Source of the DNA: Bacteroidaceae bacterium
GTDB lineage: Bacteria > Bacteroidota > Bacteroidia > Bacteroidales > Bacteroidaceae
Assembly (NCBI GenBank): GCA_017555845.1
Contig: JAFZFO010000055.1
Coordinates: 35,768-99,767, forward strand
Length of the DNA: 64,000 bases
Direction: 5' to 3'
Position 1 is the first letter of the stretch; each line of letters opens with the position of its first letter. Shown here piece by piece: positions 24,646 to 33,913 of this stretch. Both the position numbers and the translations under genes were made by a program. The notes beneath the pieces were generated by a model. The model saw nothing but the letters and a program-made list of their open reading frames with translations, had not been told where the DNA came from and made no database searches.

Positions 24646-25803
24646 ATGGAGATAACACCATCAATAAAATATGTTGGGGTCGATGACCTTGATATCGACC
24701 TCTTTGAGAGCCAGTATGTCGTGCCCGAGGGCATGTCGTACAACTCTTATGTGATTCTCGATGAAAAAGTGGCAATAATGGACACTGTCGATGCACGCAA
24801 GGGCGCAGAGTGGTGGACAAACGTTGAGGCTGTACTTGACGGCCGCGTGCCCGATTACCTTGTTGTGCAGCATCTTGAACCTGACCATGCCGCGCTCATC
24901 CATGAGGTGCTTGGCAAGTATCCGCAGACGAAGGTTGTTGCAACGGCAAAGGCTATACAGATGATGCCGCAGTTCTTTGAGAATGTTGAGTTTGAGGGAC
25001 GTACCGTTGCGGTAAAGGAGGGCGATATCCTTTCGCTCGGCAGCCACACTCTGCAGTTCTTTGTCGCTCCCATGGTGCACTGGCCCGAGGTTATGGTCTC
25101 TTATGAGCAGAGCGAGAAGGTGCTCTTTGCTGCCGATGCGTTCGGCAAGTTCGGCGCGTTGTGTAACGGGGGCGCTTGGGATTGCGAGGCACGCCGCTAT
25201 TTCATAAACATCTGCGGCAAGTATGGTGCACAGGTGCAGGCACTGCTCAAGAAGGCTGCAACGCTTGATATCAAGACCATCTGTCCGCTGCATGGCCCTG
25301 TATTGACCGAAAATCTTGGACATTACATCGGGCTTTACGATATCTGGAGCAAGTATGAGCCCGAAACCGAGGGCGTGCTTGTTGCCTATGCCTCAATCCA
25401 CGGCGGAACTGCCGTTGCTGCCAAACGCCTTGCCGAAATTCTGCACGAGAAGGGTGCGCCGAAGGTTGTCGTGACCGACCTCTCGCGTTGCGATATGGCC
25501 GAGGCTGTCGAGGATGCCTTCCGCTACAGCCACATGGTAGTCTGTGCAGCATCATACGATGCCGATGTATTCCCTCCTATGCACGATTTCCTGCACCACC
25601 TGAAACTGAAGAACTTCCAGAACCGCAAGGTGGCGATAATGGAGAACGGTTCATGGGCACCCACTGCAGGGCGTGTGATGCGTGCCATGCTCGAAGGGAT
25701 GAAGAATGTGGAAATCATTGAGCCTGTGGTTACTATACGCTCACGTATGAAGGACGGGGACTTGCCGGCGATGGAACAGCTGGCAACAGCGCTACTTGCG
25801 TGA
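24646..25803 (+). CDS. Flavodiiron protein (FprA/A-type flavoprotein)
   Basis: A cytosolic O2 or NO reductase, 385 aa. Seen: metallo-beta-lactamase-like domain (about 1-240) with diiron ligands His76-x-Glu78-x-Asp80-His81, His145, Asp164 and His216, all present, then a flavodoxin domain (about 243-385) with the FMN phosphate loop YASIHGGT (248-255). No rubredoxin is fused. Known: these proteins detoxify oxygen or nitric oxide in anaerobes. It is the last gene of the 18771-25803 run, followed by a terminator; the run may be one operon but functions are mixed. Confidence 0.95.
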   Translation: MEITPSIKYVGVDDLDIDLFESQYVVPEGMSYNSYVILDEKVAIMDTVDARKGAEWWTNVEAVLDGRVPDYLVVQHLEPDHAALIHEVLGKYPQTKVVATAKAIQMMPQFFENVEFEGRTVAVKEGDILSLGSHTLQFFVAPMVHWPEVMVSYEQSEKVLFAADAFGKFGALCNGGAWDCEARRYFINICGKYGAQVQALLKKAATLDIKTICPLHGPVLTENLGHYIGLYDIWSKYEPETEGVLVAYASIHGGTAVAAKRLAEILHEKGAPKVVVTDLSRCDMAEAVEDAFRYSHMVVCAASYDADVFPPMHDFLHHLKLKNFQNRKVAIMENGSWAPTAGRVMRAMLEGMKNVEIIEPVVTIRSRMKDGDLPAMEQLATALLA

Positions 25804-25823
25804 GATACTGACTGAATATCAAG

Positions 25824-25860
25824 AAAAACCGGTTTATCAACTGTGGTAAGCCGGTTTTTG
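25824..25860 (+). terminator. Terminator after the flavodiiron gene
   Basis: AAAAACCGGTTTA (25824-25836) pairs with TAAGCCGGTTTTT (25847-25859) with one mismatch and ends in a T-run. Confidence 0.88.
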
Positions 25861-25888
25861 CTATTATATTATAATATATAAATATTTA

Positions 25889-25920
25889 TTTGTTTTTGTA
25901 AAGAGTATGTCTTACTTTTG
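25889..25920 (+). promoter_or_regulatory. Promoter of the large GH95 gene
   Basis: TTTG (25889-25892) and TACTTTTG (25913-25920) are separated by 20 nt, a near-consensus pair. The leader to the ATG at 26009 is about 80 nt. Confidence 0.75.
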
Positions 25921-26008
25921 TTCATTGAAATAGTATGCTCCAAAGTGTGCGCTGTTTCCTGGTTGATTAATCAATTAAACTTAATACTAACAATTTAAAA
26001 CAAACTCT

Positions 26009-29000
26009 ATGAAAAAGATCTTCTTTATGCTCGTCTCTTTCTTGTGTTTGGCTTTTGCCGCACAGGCTCAGACAGTAACTGATCTCTCGCAATTGAGTAA
26101 CGACAAAGTCTACACATTGCGTAGTGCACGTGCATTCTTGTTCTACAGCGACAAGGTGCCTGGCGAAATCTGTGGTAGCACAGGTAAGGCTGTCGGTACA
26201 GTGACAAGAAACAATTCAGACCCAGCACAGTTGTTCCGTATCGAGAAGAACGGCTCAAACTACTATCTCTACAGTGTAGGTGCCGAGAAGTATGTAAGCT
26301 CAAACGGTAGCTATGAGGCCAAGGCTTCTTCAGTTCTTACCTTGACAAAGGTAAGCGGCAACTATCCTTGGAAGCTTTTGATTGGCGGTAACGGTATGAA
26401 CTCTCAGGAGCAGGGCCAGATGGACGCCGGTATTGTAGTGAACAGCTGGACAACTACTGACGCGGGTAACTGCTACATCATTGAGGAGGGCGTTGCTCCA
26501 TCTTCTGATTTCTCAGTGTCTGTCCTTGGTACAGACGATGCTGCTGCCGGTGTTGTAATCAACGGAACAGAGTACAAGAACGGCGATACATTCTCTGTTG
26601 AATTTGTGCTCAAGAGAAGCCACCTCAAGGCTAACCCTGTTGAGGGCAAGCTCGCTTCGGCAAGCATCAGCGGTTCTGTAGTTTATGTAAGCTACTTCGA
26701 TGCCGATACAAAGTTCTATACAATCCGTGGTGGCCACGGCGGTTATGTGAGCTTGAATCCTGACTATGTAGAGGGTGGCAACCTGTTGCTTACAAATACA
26801 AACACTCCACGCGACAACCAGGGTATCTGGGCGTTTGTGAAGGATGGTTCTGCCTATAAGATCTACAACTATTCTACAGGTCTTTCAAAGGTGCTTGGCA
26901 TGACTGGTAGCGAGGCCAACGCACGCGCTACAATGGTTGCTCCCGAGAATACATCATACACAACAAAGTTTGACGGAACAATCAAGTTCAGCGCTACTGA
27001 GCCTTCTTACATCAAGAAGTCCGGTACAAGCAGTGACTATTGGAACAAGCGTGGCAACTACCTTGCATTGTGGAACAGTTCTTCAGCTACAAACAACGAC
27101 CAGGGTAGCCAGTTCTACCTCGAGGAGGTTGACTGTGCCGACTATCCCGATGAGTACATCCATGAGATCTCTGAGATTGAGGGTGTTGCTTCATACTCTC
27201 CAAAGAACCCAAATACATTGTGGTACACAACATCGGCTGAGGCTGCCGGCGTAAGCTACCCATGGATGGAGTACGCATTGCCACTTGGTAACGGTGAGCT
27301 CGGCTGTATGGTATTCGGCGGTGTACGCACTGAGGAACTCCAGTTCAACGAGAAGACTCTCTGGAGCGGTCCTGCAAACACTGTAGGTGCCGGTAGCGGT
27401 AACCGTACATTCATGAACTTCGGTTCATTGCTCATCGCAAACAACGACAATGCTGTTTACGAGGGTGTTACAGACTACGTACGTTACCTCGACATCGAGG
27501 AGGGTATCGCAGGTGTTGAGTTCAAGAACGTAAACGGTACAAAGCAGGTGCGCAAGTACTTCAGCTCTGCTCCTGATCAGGTAATCGCAGGTCAGTACAA
27601 GACAGAGGGCGAGGACAAGCTCAACCTTATATTCATGTTGGAGCCTGGTACAGGTATCGGTGCAGGTGCTGTTACTTACAGCGGCAACACAGCCGAGTTC
27701 ACAGGCGCAATGACTGCTGTAAACTACGCTGCACGTCTGCATGTCGTTGCCGATGATGCTGCAACTGTTACTGCATCGGGCAAGGGTATCACTGTGAAGA
27801 ACGCTACAGAGGTTACATTCTACCTCAAGGGCGCTACAAACTTCAACGGCGACATGGAGGTTCTCAACAACTACTTCACAACTGAGTCTTCTGCTCAGGT
27901 TAACGAGCGCGTGAAGGGTGAGATTGAGGCTGCACAGGCAAAGGGCTTTGAGGCTGTTGAGGCTGCACACGTTGCCGATTTCACTGCAATTACAAAGCGC
28001 ATGACCTTCGACCTTGGTCTTACAACTCCAACAGTTGACACAAAGGCTTTGGTTGACAAGTATTATCCAAACAACTCTAACGCGAACAGCACACAGAACG
28101 ACCACCTGTTCCTTGAGCAGTTGTATTTCCACTATGGCCGTTACTTGGCTATCAGCTCAAACCGCAAGCCTATCGCGGCTCCTAACACCCTCCAGGGTAT
28201 CTGGAACGACCGTGGTACAGATTCGCCATGGAACTCTGATATCCACACAAACATCAATATTCAGATGAACTACTGGCCAACAGAGATCACTAACCTCAGT
28301 GACCTTCACAAGCCATTCGTTAACTTCATCATCCGTGGTGCACAGAGCGAGGGCTGGAAGAAGGTAGGTCAGCAGTACAACGGCGGCTATGGCTGGAGCG
28401 TATTGACAGAGTCTTCACTCTACAACAGTATGAGTACATGGGGTAGCAACTACCTCGTTGCCAACGTATGGTACACAAGCCACTTGTGGATGCACTGGCG
28501 CTATACACAGGACAAGGAGTTCCTGAAGAAGGCATTCCCTGTGATGTGGGATTGCGCAGAGTTCTGGTTCCACCGTTTGATTCAGGACCGCAGAGTTAAG
28601 GACGGTACATATGTCGCTCCCGATGAGTTCAGTGCCGAGCAGCACGGTAACGAGAAGGAGGACGGTACAGCTCACGCACAGCAGATGATCAGTTACCTCT
28701 TCCAGAACTTGAGCGAGGCAATTGAGATTCTTGGTGCAAACGAGTTGGGTCTTTCACAGGCTGACCTTGACAAGCTCGCTCTCTACCTCGAGAAGACCGA
28801 CAAGGGCTTGCACACCGAGACATACGACGGTGCTTGGGGTAATCCTTTCAACGGTGTGAAGACCGGCGATATCCTTCTCCGCGAGTGGAAGTACTCTCCA
28901 TACTCAGTAGGTGAGAGAGGCCACCGTCACATCTCACACTTGATGGCATTGTTCCCAATGGATCAAATTACTCCCGAGAGCGAGTACTTCACACCTGCAG

Positions 29001-29698
29001 TGAACGCCCTCAAGCACCGTGGTGATGCTGCTACAGGTTGGTCAATGGGTTGGAAGGTTAACCTCTGGGCTCGTGCACAGGACGGTGACCACGCTCACAT
29101 CATCATCAAGAACGCGTTGAAGCACTCAACAACATACGGAACAGACCAGAACCAGGGTGGTATCTACTACAACCTCTTCGACTCACACGCTCCATTCCAG
29201 ATTGACGGTAACTTCGGTGTTTGCTCAGGTATGGCCGAGATGCTCTTGCAGAGTGCACACGGTTACATCAACATCCTCCCTGCAATGCCTGCAGTTTGGA
29301 AGAAGCAGGGTACTGTAACAGGTATGAAGGCTATGGGTAACTTTGTTGTAGACTTCAACTGGGTTGACGGTAAGTGCCAGAAGGCAACTATCACAAGCAA
29401 TGCAGGTGCAGAGCTCAAGGTACGTTGCAAGGTTGGTGCTATGGAGATTGCAAAGGCCAAGATTACCGTTAACGGTAAGGAGGTTGGCGTAACAGTTGAC
29501 GAGCACGGTATTGTAACAATTCCATGCGCTAAGGATGAGGTTGTTGAGATTGATTTCACAACCGAGACATCAATCGCTCCTGTTGCTGCCAGTAATGTAA
29601 AGAATGGTGCAATCTATGACCTCAGCGGCCGTCGCGTACAGGCTGCTCCTGTTGGTCAGGTATACATCCAGGACGGTGTAAAGAAGTTCAACAAGTAA
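26009..29698 (+). CDS. GH95 family glycosidase (alpha-L-fucosidase-like) with extra N-terminal domains
   Basis: A secreted enzyme of 1229 aa. Seen: signal peptide 1-20 (AAQAQ); about 25-160 and 240-375 two beta-trefoil-like segments (LFRIEKNGSNYYLYSV, KIYNYSTGLSKVLGM); GH95 proper from about 400, with WMEYALPLGNGELGCMVFGGV, FNEKTLWSGP, NINIQMNYWP (about 745-757), SAEQHG with Glu near 877, and HAPFQIDGNFG (about 1065). A tail IYDLSGRRV...QVYIQDGVKK ends it. Known: in GH95, an Asn pair, a Glu and an Asp form the active site that cleaves alpha-1,2-linked fucose (or galactose). Here the usual P-E-H-G is A-E-Q-H-G. Codon use is unusually uniform (ACA, GAG, AAC), as in rplS, suggesting high expression. 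Confidence 0.9.
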   Translation: MKKIFFMLVSFLCLAFAAQAQTVTDLSQLSNDKVYTLRSARAFLFYSDKVPGEICGSTGKAVGTVTRNNSDPAQLFRIEKNGSNYYLYSVGAEKYVSSNGSYEAKASSVLTLTKVSGNYPWKLLIGGNGMNSQEQGQMDAGIVVNSWTTTDAGNCYIIEEGVAPSSDFSVSVLGTDDAAAGVVINGTEYKNGDTFSVEFVLKRSHLKANPVEGKLASASISGSVVYVSYFDADTKFYTIRGGHGGYVSLNPDYVEGGNLLLTNTNTPRDNQGIWAFVKDGSAYKIYNYSTGLSKVLGMTGSEANARATMVAPENTSYTTKFDGTIKFSATEPSYIKKSGTSSDYWNKRGNYLALWNSSSATNNDQGSQFYLEEVDCADYPDEYIHEISEIEGVASYSPKNPNTLWYTTSAEAAGVSYPWMEYALPLGNGELGCMVFGGVRTEELQFNEKTLWSGPANTVGAGSGNRTFMNFGSLLIANNDNAVYEGVTDYVRYLDIEEGIAGVEFKNVNGTKQVRKYFSSAPDQVIAGQYKTEGEDKLNLIFMLEPGTGIGAGAVTYSGNTAEFTGAMTAVNYAARLHVVADDAATVTASGKGITVKNATEVTFYLKGATNFNGDMEVLNNYFTTESSAQVNERVKGEIEAAQAKGFEAVEAAHVADFTAITKRMTFDLGLTTPTVDTKALVDKYYPNNSNANSTQNDHLFLEQLYFHYGRYLAISSNRKPIAAPNTLQGIWNDRGTDSPWNSDIHTNINIQMNYWPTEITNLSDLHKPFVNFIIRGAQSEGWKKVGQQYNGGYGWSVLTESSLYNSMSTWGSNYLVANVWYTSHLWMHWRYTQDKEFLKKAFPVMWDCAEFWFHRLIQDRRVKDGTYVAPDEFSAEQHGNEKEDGTAHAQQMISYLFQNLSEAIEILGANELGLSQADLDKLALYLEKTDKGLHTETYDGAWGNPFNGVKTGDILLREWKYSPYSVGERGHRHISHLMALFPMDQITPESEYFTPAVNALKHRGDAATGWSMGWKVNLWARAQDGDHAHIIIKNALKHSTTYGTDQNQGGIYYNLFDSHAPFQIDGNFGVCSGMAEMLLQSAHGYINILPAMPAVWKKQGTVTGMKAMGNFVVDFNWVDGKCQKATITSNAGAELKVRCKVGAMEIAKAKITVNGKEVGVTVDEHGIVTIPCAKDEVVEIDFTTETSIAPVAASNVKNGAIYDLSGRRVQAAPVGQVYIQDGVKKFNK

Positions 29699-29721
29699 TA
29701 CTTCATAACGATATGATTCTG

Positions 29722-29756
29722 CATCGGCCGAGGAAATCCTCGGCCGATGTTTTTTG
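29722..29756 (+). terminator. Terminator after GH95
   Basis: CATCGGCCGAGGA (29722-29734) pairs with TCCTCGGCCGATG (29737-29749), followed by TTTTTT. Confidence 0.93.
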
Positions 29757-30150
29757 TGGCAATAAGTGAAGCAAATGCTTTCTGCAATAATGGAAAAAAC
29801 AATTGTTGTGCACCAATAAAGAATGCTGCCGCCATAATATCGCATAGCGTGGAGAGCCTGCTTCATTGGGTATAAATAATGTTGCAATCTCCTTTTCGCC
29901 CGATATTATCTCAAATGATGGCTTAAACATCGTTCGGATTGCTTTTATCCGCTTTGTGTAGACATCTTCCCTCACGCTTGCTCACTTGTAATTTAAAACC
30001 TTGATCGTTCACTTGAATGGCTGTTCAAACTATGGTATTCAATGGTTAATGACATTGTATGCGGAATGTCTACCATATATCTCTGCATTCCTTGAAGATT
30101 CAGATAGGTGAGCAAGTATACGATCTTTGTATAACAGATTTGGTGTATAA
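29757..30150. other. Intergenic stretch without recognised gene
   Basis: About 390 nt between two terminators. The minus strand carries a 90-codon frame (29703-29975) whose residues are odd for a real protein (Trp, His and Cys in runs) and which crosses the terminator, so it is not called. No promoter, tRNA or repeat was seen. Confidence 0.5.
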
Positions 30151-30186
30151 AAAATAGCCTGGCAACCAATGGTTACCAGGCTATTT
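30151..30186 (-). terminator. Terminator after GH84
   Basis: AAAATAGCCTGG (30151-30162) pairs with CCAGGCTATTTT (30176-30187); on the minus strand it lies 18 nt beyond the GH84 stop and runs into T residues. Confidence 0.9.
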
Positions 30187-30204
30187 TGATTGCGATAAAT
30201 GATT

Positions 30205-32436
30205 TTATCTTCTTATAAAGGTAAAGCTCTTGAAGTATACCTTCTGCTCCTCGCCGCTCTTGTTGGTGATGCGCAGCTTGGTTGCTGTCATGCCGCCAAG
30301 TTCGTTGCCTGTGTGGATAACAGGGTCGGTGTCGCCGTAGTGCAACAGGGCAACCTCGCGCCATGCTCCGTTGACAAACAGTTCAAGACGGAAGTGCTTT
30401 GCAACGTTGTTCACACCAAGGTTGAAGTCCATGCCCTGGAATGTGATTGGTGTCTCGCTCTCAATCATGAGCTCACCGCCTGCCTGCCAGTTGATAACCT
30501 CGAGTGCCGATGCAATCTCCACTCTGTCGCCGTTGAGCTTCACTGGGAGCAGTGCAAGCTGTGTCACTGTTGATGTGAGCTTGTATGGGTTGTACTCGGC
30601 ATTCTTCTCAAGGTCGGTGCCGTGTATTGCGTTGTACTCTTCGGTAGCCTGTGCAAACAACTTGTTCAATGTTGGCAACATTACCTTTGTACCGATCTTT
30701 GTACCAATCTGGTATGGGTGACGCATTGCCTTGTTGTTCTCAAGGTCGAACATCTGCTTCTGCAATGAGCGTGCCTGCTTGTAGAGGTTCTCGAAGTTGA
30801 TGAGCTTGCTTGTAGATGCGCTGTTGTCCTTCATTGAAGCGAACATCTTCATTGTGCATACTGCTCTACCATACGCAGCGAGGTTCTTACCCTGGATAAT
30901 CCATGGACGGAGCTCGTGCAACAACTGTGGGTTGCTGTTGTCATTGAGCAGGATGTCGCAGGCTGTCTCGAGCTCGCAGCATGCTACGTTGAGCATTGCA
31001 ACGCCCATGAAGTCGCCCTTCTCAACAGCTGCCACAATCTCCTTGAGCTCATCGCCCTCTTCGCGGCGGAATCCGTGACCGTTAGGACCAAGGTCCTTGT
31101 TGTAGAGTGCGAATGTGCGCAATGCCTCGTGGTTACTTGGGAGAATGTCCTTCAAGCTCTTTTCCCAGTTGCTCTGGTAGTCATACTCCTCCATGTTCCA
31201 GCAGTAGTCAGCGATACCGTAAAGCGAGATCTTTGATGTCTCGGCATACTCCATTGGGTTGCTTACGAAACCTGAAACGTCGGTTGCAATGTCAAGACCG
31301 TTGCCGTATGCAGGTCCCATGAGGATGTGGTCACGTACAAAGTCATTTACAGGGAAGTTCAACCAGATGTAACCCTTGCGCTCGATGCGCTCGTTGATCC
31401 ACTCCATGGTTGGCTTGTCAATACAAGCAACGACTGAATTACCAGTCCACATCACCTCGATACCCTTGTTGAGGTTCGCACCGAGTGTGCGCAAGTAGCC
31501 CTTCTGCTCGTTAGCCCAGCCCTTGTTGTACTCTGTTGGGCAAAGGATGAGTGGAGCAACATCCTTCTTTACCTGTACAAAGTTGTCATCGATGTAGTTC
31601 AAGAGCGCAGCCTGTTTGTCGGCCTTTGCACCTTCGCCCCAGATATCATCGAAGAACACTGCGAATGAGCGTACACCAAGCTGGTACATGATCTCGAGCT
31701 TTGCCATGAGGAAGTCGCGGTCCTCATCGTTCCACTTGATGTCAACACCAGGGTGGATAGCCCAATAGAAGTTCACGCCGTTTGCCTTTGCCACGTTAAC
31801 GAGCTCGGCAATGCGGTTAGCTTCGGCCTCGGGATATGCCTCGCGCCACTTGTCGCGGTGCCAAGGATCATCCTTTGGGCCATAGATATATACGTTCATC
31901 TTGTTGCGGCCGTAGAATGCGAGCTGGCTCTTGCGTGCCTCGTGGCTCCATGGTGTGCCATAGAAACCCTCTACTGTACCACGGAAAGGAACGTCGGGCC
32001 AGTCGGTAATGGTGCATGCCTCGAGCTTGCCCTCGTTCATCATGCCAAGCAGTGTCTGAACGCCATAGTAGAGACCCTTCTCGTCGTTACCGGCGATTAC
32101 AACCTCCTTTTCTGTTACTTTCATGAAGTAACCCTCGCTCTTTGCAGGGATGTTCTTCTTGTACTTGCTTACCTGGCTTTCGCCACGTACGCCCAATGTT
32201 ACCTTGAAGTCCGCTTTCTTAACGACTTCGGGCGATGCTGTCATCAGAGCATCGTAGATGTAACCGCTCTGGTGTGCTTTTGCAACGTTGATGCTCCACG
32301 CTGCGGGTGCATCGAAGATTGCATTCTCTGCAGCCGTTGCGACCTCCTGTGGAACAGGGTTCACAAGGCTCACCTGGGCATTTGCGCCCAAGCCGGCCAT
32401 AAGCATAAGGCCTAATGTCAATACTTTCTTATTCAT
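30205..32436 (-). CDS. GH84 beta-N-acetylglucosaminidase (O-GlcNAcase-like)
   Basis: A secreted enzyme of 743 aa. Seen: signal peptide 1-20 (GANAQ), an alpha/beta N-terminal domain about 22-140 ending KGLYYGVQTLLGMM, the GH84 (beta/alpha)8 domain starting RGTVEGFYGTPWSHEAR (about 152) with catalytic FFDDIWGEG (Asp263-Asp264), and a C-terminal helical bundle and beta-sandwich (about 600-743). Known: close relatives such as the Bacteroides O-GlcNAcase remove terminal beta-GlcNAc by substrate-assisted catalysis; in gut bacteria the target is host glycans. Monocistronic; a TGTCATT element lies in its upstream region. Confidence 0.94.
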   Translation of the reverse strand: MNKKVLTLGLMLMAGLGANAQVSLVNPVPQEVATAAENAIFDAPAAWSINVAKAHQSGYIYDALMTASPEVVKKADFKVTLGVRGESQVSKYKKNIPAKSEGYFMKVTEKEVVIAGNDEKGLYYGVQTLLGMMNEGKLEACTITDWPDVPFRGTVEGFYGTPWSHEARKSQLAFYGRNKMNVYIYGPKDDPWHRDKWREAYPEAEANRIAELVNVAKANGVNFYWAIHPGVDIKWNDEDRDFLMAKLEIMYQLGVRSFAVFFDDIWGEGAKADKQAALLNYIDDNFVQVKKDVAPLILCPTEYNKGWANEQKGYLRTLGANLNKGIEVMWTGNSVVACIDKPTMEWINERIERKGYIWLNFPVNDFVRDHILMGPAYGNGLDIATDVSGFVSNPMEYAETSKISLYGIADYCWNMEEYDYQSNWEKSLKDILPSNHEALRTFALYNKDLGPNGHGFRREEGDELKEIVAAVEKGDFMGVAMLNVACCELETACDILLNDNSNPQLLHELRPWIIQGKNLAAYGRAVCTMKMFASMKDNSASTSKLINFENLYKQARSLQKQMFDLENNKAMRHPYQIGTKIGTKVMLPTLNKLFAQATEEYNAIHGTDLEKNAEYNPYKLTSTVTQLALLPVKLNGDRVEIASALEVINWQAGGELMIESETPITFQGMDFNLGVNNVAKHFRLELFVNGAWREVALLHYGDTDPVIHTGNELGGMTATKLRITNKSGEEQKVYFKSFTFIRR

Positions 32437-32479
32437 ATTCTATTGGTTAAGTTGTTGTTTCCTTGTTTTTCGCGCTATT

Positions 32480-32559
32480 TGTCATTCTGTCATTCTGAAC
32501 GTAGTGAAGAATCTTAATATGTAGACTGCAATCCATTGTTGTGCTTCTTCGGAATGACA
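32480..32559. repeat. TGTCATT...AATGACA dispersed element, copy B
   Basis: TGTCATTCTG appears twice in tandem at 32480 and 32489, then GAACGTAGTGAAGAATC, and the element closes with TTCGGAATGACA. It lies between the GH84 start and the end of the barrel gene, and probably includes or displaces the GH84 promoter. Confidence 0.75.
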
Positions 32560-32572
32560 ACTCATGGTGTGG

Positions 32573-33892
32573 TTAGAAGTTGTACTTCAACATTGCGCAG
32601 ATGCGGTGGTTGGTAACAGGACGTGGATTGTACATCTTGTAGTCGCCGTCGTGTTTGCCGTAGCCCACTGTGGTCGGGTTATACTCCACACCAATCTGCA
32701 TTGCGTTGTGGGTGTAGAGGATGCTTGGTGCAACGCGCCACATATAGTCCATATTCTTCTCGCCACGCATATAGATGTCGCCTACGATGTCGCTTTCGCA
32801 GCCGAGGTTCTTTGTGTAACCTGCAAAGCAACAGAACTGCAGGTAGCCCTTCTTCAGAGGCTGCTTGTATGTTGCGTCAATCCAACCGCCAAGGCTGTTG
32901 ATTGTGCCGTACTCCTGCTCGCCGTTCTCCTTGATTGCTGTTACTCCGTAGCCGCTTATCATGCTCAGGTGAGCTGCATTCTGTGCGTATGTCACACGGC
33001 CCTTGATACCCCAACGGTCGGCCTTGTAGGACATGAAGAGTGTTGGAGTGATGCTCACTACAGGAGCCTCGTTGCACTTGAAGGTCTTTGTAGTTGTGGT
33101 GCTTATTTCTATGGGTACAAAAGTTTGTGCACCGTTGCCATCAAGAATAGGAATATAGTAAGTCTCCTTGGTGGTTTCTGTTACAGCGCAGCTCTGACGT
33201 GGCTTGATTGTGAGCATGTCGACGCCCACACCTGCCTGGAAACCGCCGTTCTTGTACATTGCCTGGAAGTAGAGCTCGGGAACCACTGCGTTACGTGCGT
33301 AGTTGAATGAAGCACCGTCTGGGCCATAAGATGTGTACTGGAACTGATAGAGCGCTGTGGCAGTCAATGTCACGCCCTTGTTCACGTAGTCATATCGCAA
33401 CTGTGGTGTGCGGCTGAACGGTGTGAACGGTGCACCGGTCTCAAGTGAGAATACATCGGGCATCATGTCGCCCATCATAGGGTGCCATGCCTGTCCCACA
33501 AGCAGCTTGTTGTGCTCCCAGTCCATCTTTGCGTATGCCTGGCGTATGCGGAGCACGGTGTTGCTTGTACCAAAGCCTGCAAAGTCCGACTCGATCTTTG
33601 CCGATGTCTTTGCGCCAAGGAACTCGGGGCCTGTGATGTTGAGTCCCAGACGTGTTGTGATGCTAAGCAGCATCATGTTTGGCTGTGCATTGATGTCGTT
33701 GCCGTCTGCATCAAGTTTCACATCCTTTGGCATATAGTAGAACTGCTCGCTGTTGGATGTGAGGCTCTCTCTTGTGTCGTAGCAAGCGTAGTTGCGTACA
33801 AAACCGTAGAACTTGAAACTGAATTTCTCTTGAGCTGTTGCACCGCCGACAATCATTGATATCAGTGCTGCGATAAGTAGTCTCTTTTTCAT
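32573..33892 (-). CDS. Outer-membrane porin-like beta-barrel
   Basis: 439 aa. Seen: signal peptide 1-20 (GGATAQ), then repeated amphipathic strands (FSFKFYGFVRNYACYDTRES, ARNAVVPELYFQAMYKNGGFQAGVGVDML, DRWGIKGRVTYAQNAAHLS) ending in CAMLKYNF with a C-terminal Phe, the usual barrel signature. No TonB box or plug is present. It follows the SLC13 carrier gene by 21 nt in the same direction, so an inner-membrane/outer-membrane uptake pair for di- or tricarboxylates is plausible (inferred). Confidence 0.82.
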   Translation of the reverse strand: MKKRLLIAALISMIVGGATAQEKFSFKFYGFVRNYACYDTRESLTSNSEQFYYMPKDVKLDADGNDINAQPNMMLLSITTRLGLNITGPEFLGAKTSAKIESDFAGFGTSNTVLRIRQAYAKMDWEHNKLLVGQAWHPMMGDMMPDVFSLETGAPFTPFSRTPQLRYDYVNKGVTLTATALYQFQYTSYGPDGASFNYARNAVVPELYFQAMYKNGGFQAGVGVDMLTIKPRQSCAVTETTKETYYIPILDGNGAQTFVPIEISTTTTKTFKCNEAPVVSITPTLFMSYKADRWGIKGRVTYAQNAAHLSMISGYGVTAIKENGEQEYGTINSLGGWIDATYKQPLKKGYLQFCCFAGYTKNLGCESDIVGDIYMRGEKNMDYMWRVAPSILYTHNAMQIGVEYNPTTVGYGKHDGDYKMYNPRPVTNHRICAMLKYNF

Positions 33893-33913
33893 GTTTTCTA
33901 TATGTGTGTTGAT

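Noticed and set aside
29703-29975. 90-codon minus-strand frame between GH95 and GH84
   Set aside because: Overlaps the GH95 terminator and has an unlikely run of Trp, His and Cys; no promoter.
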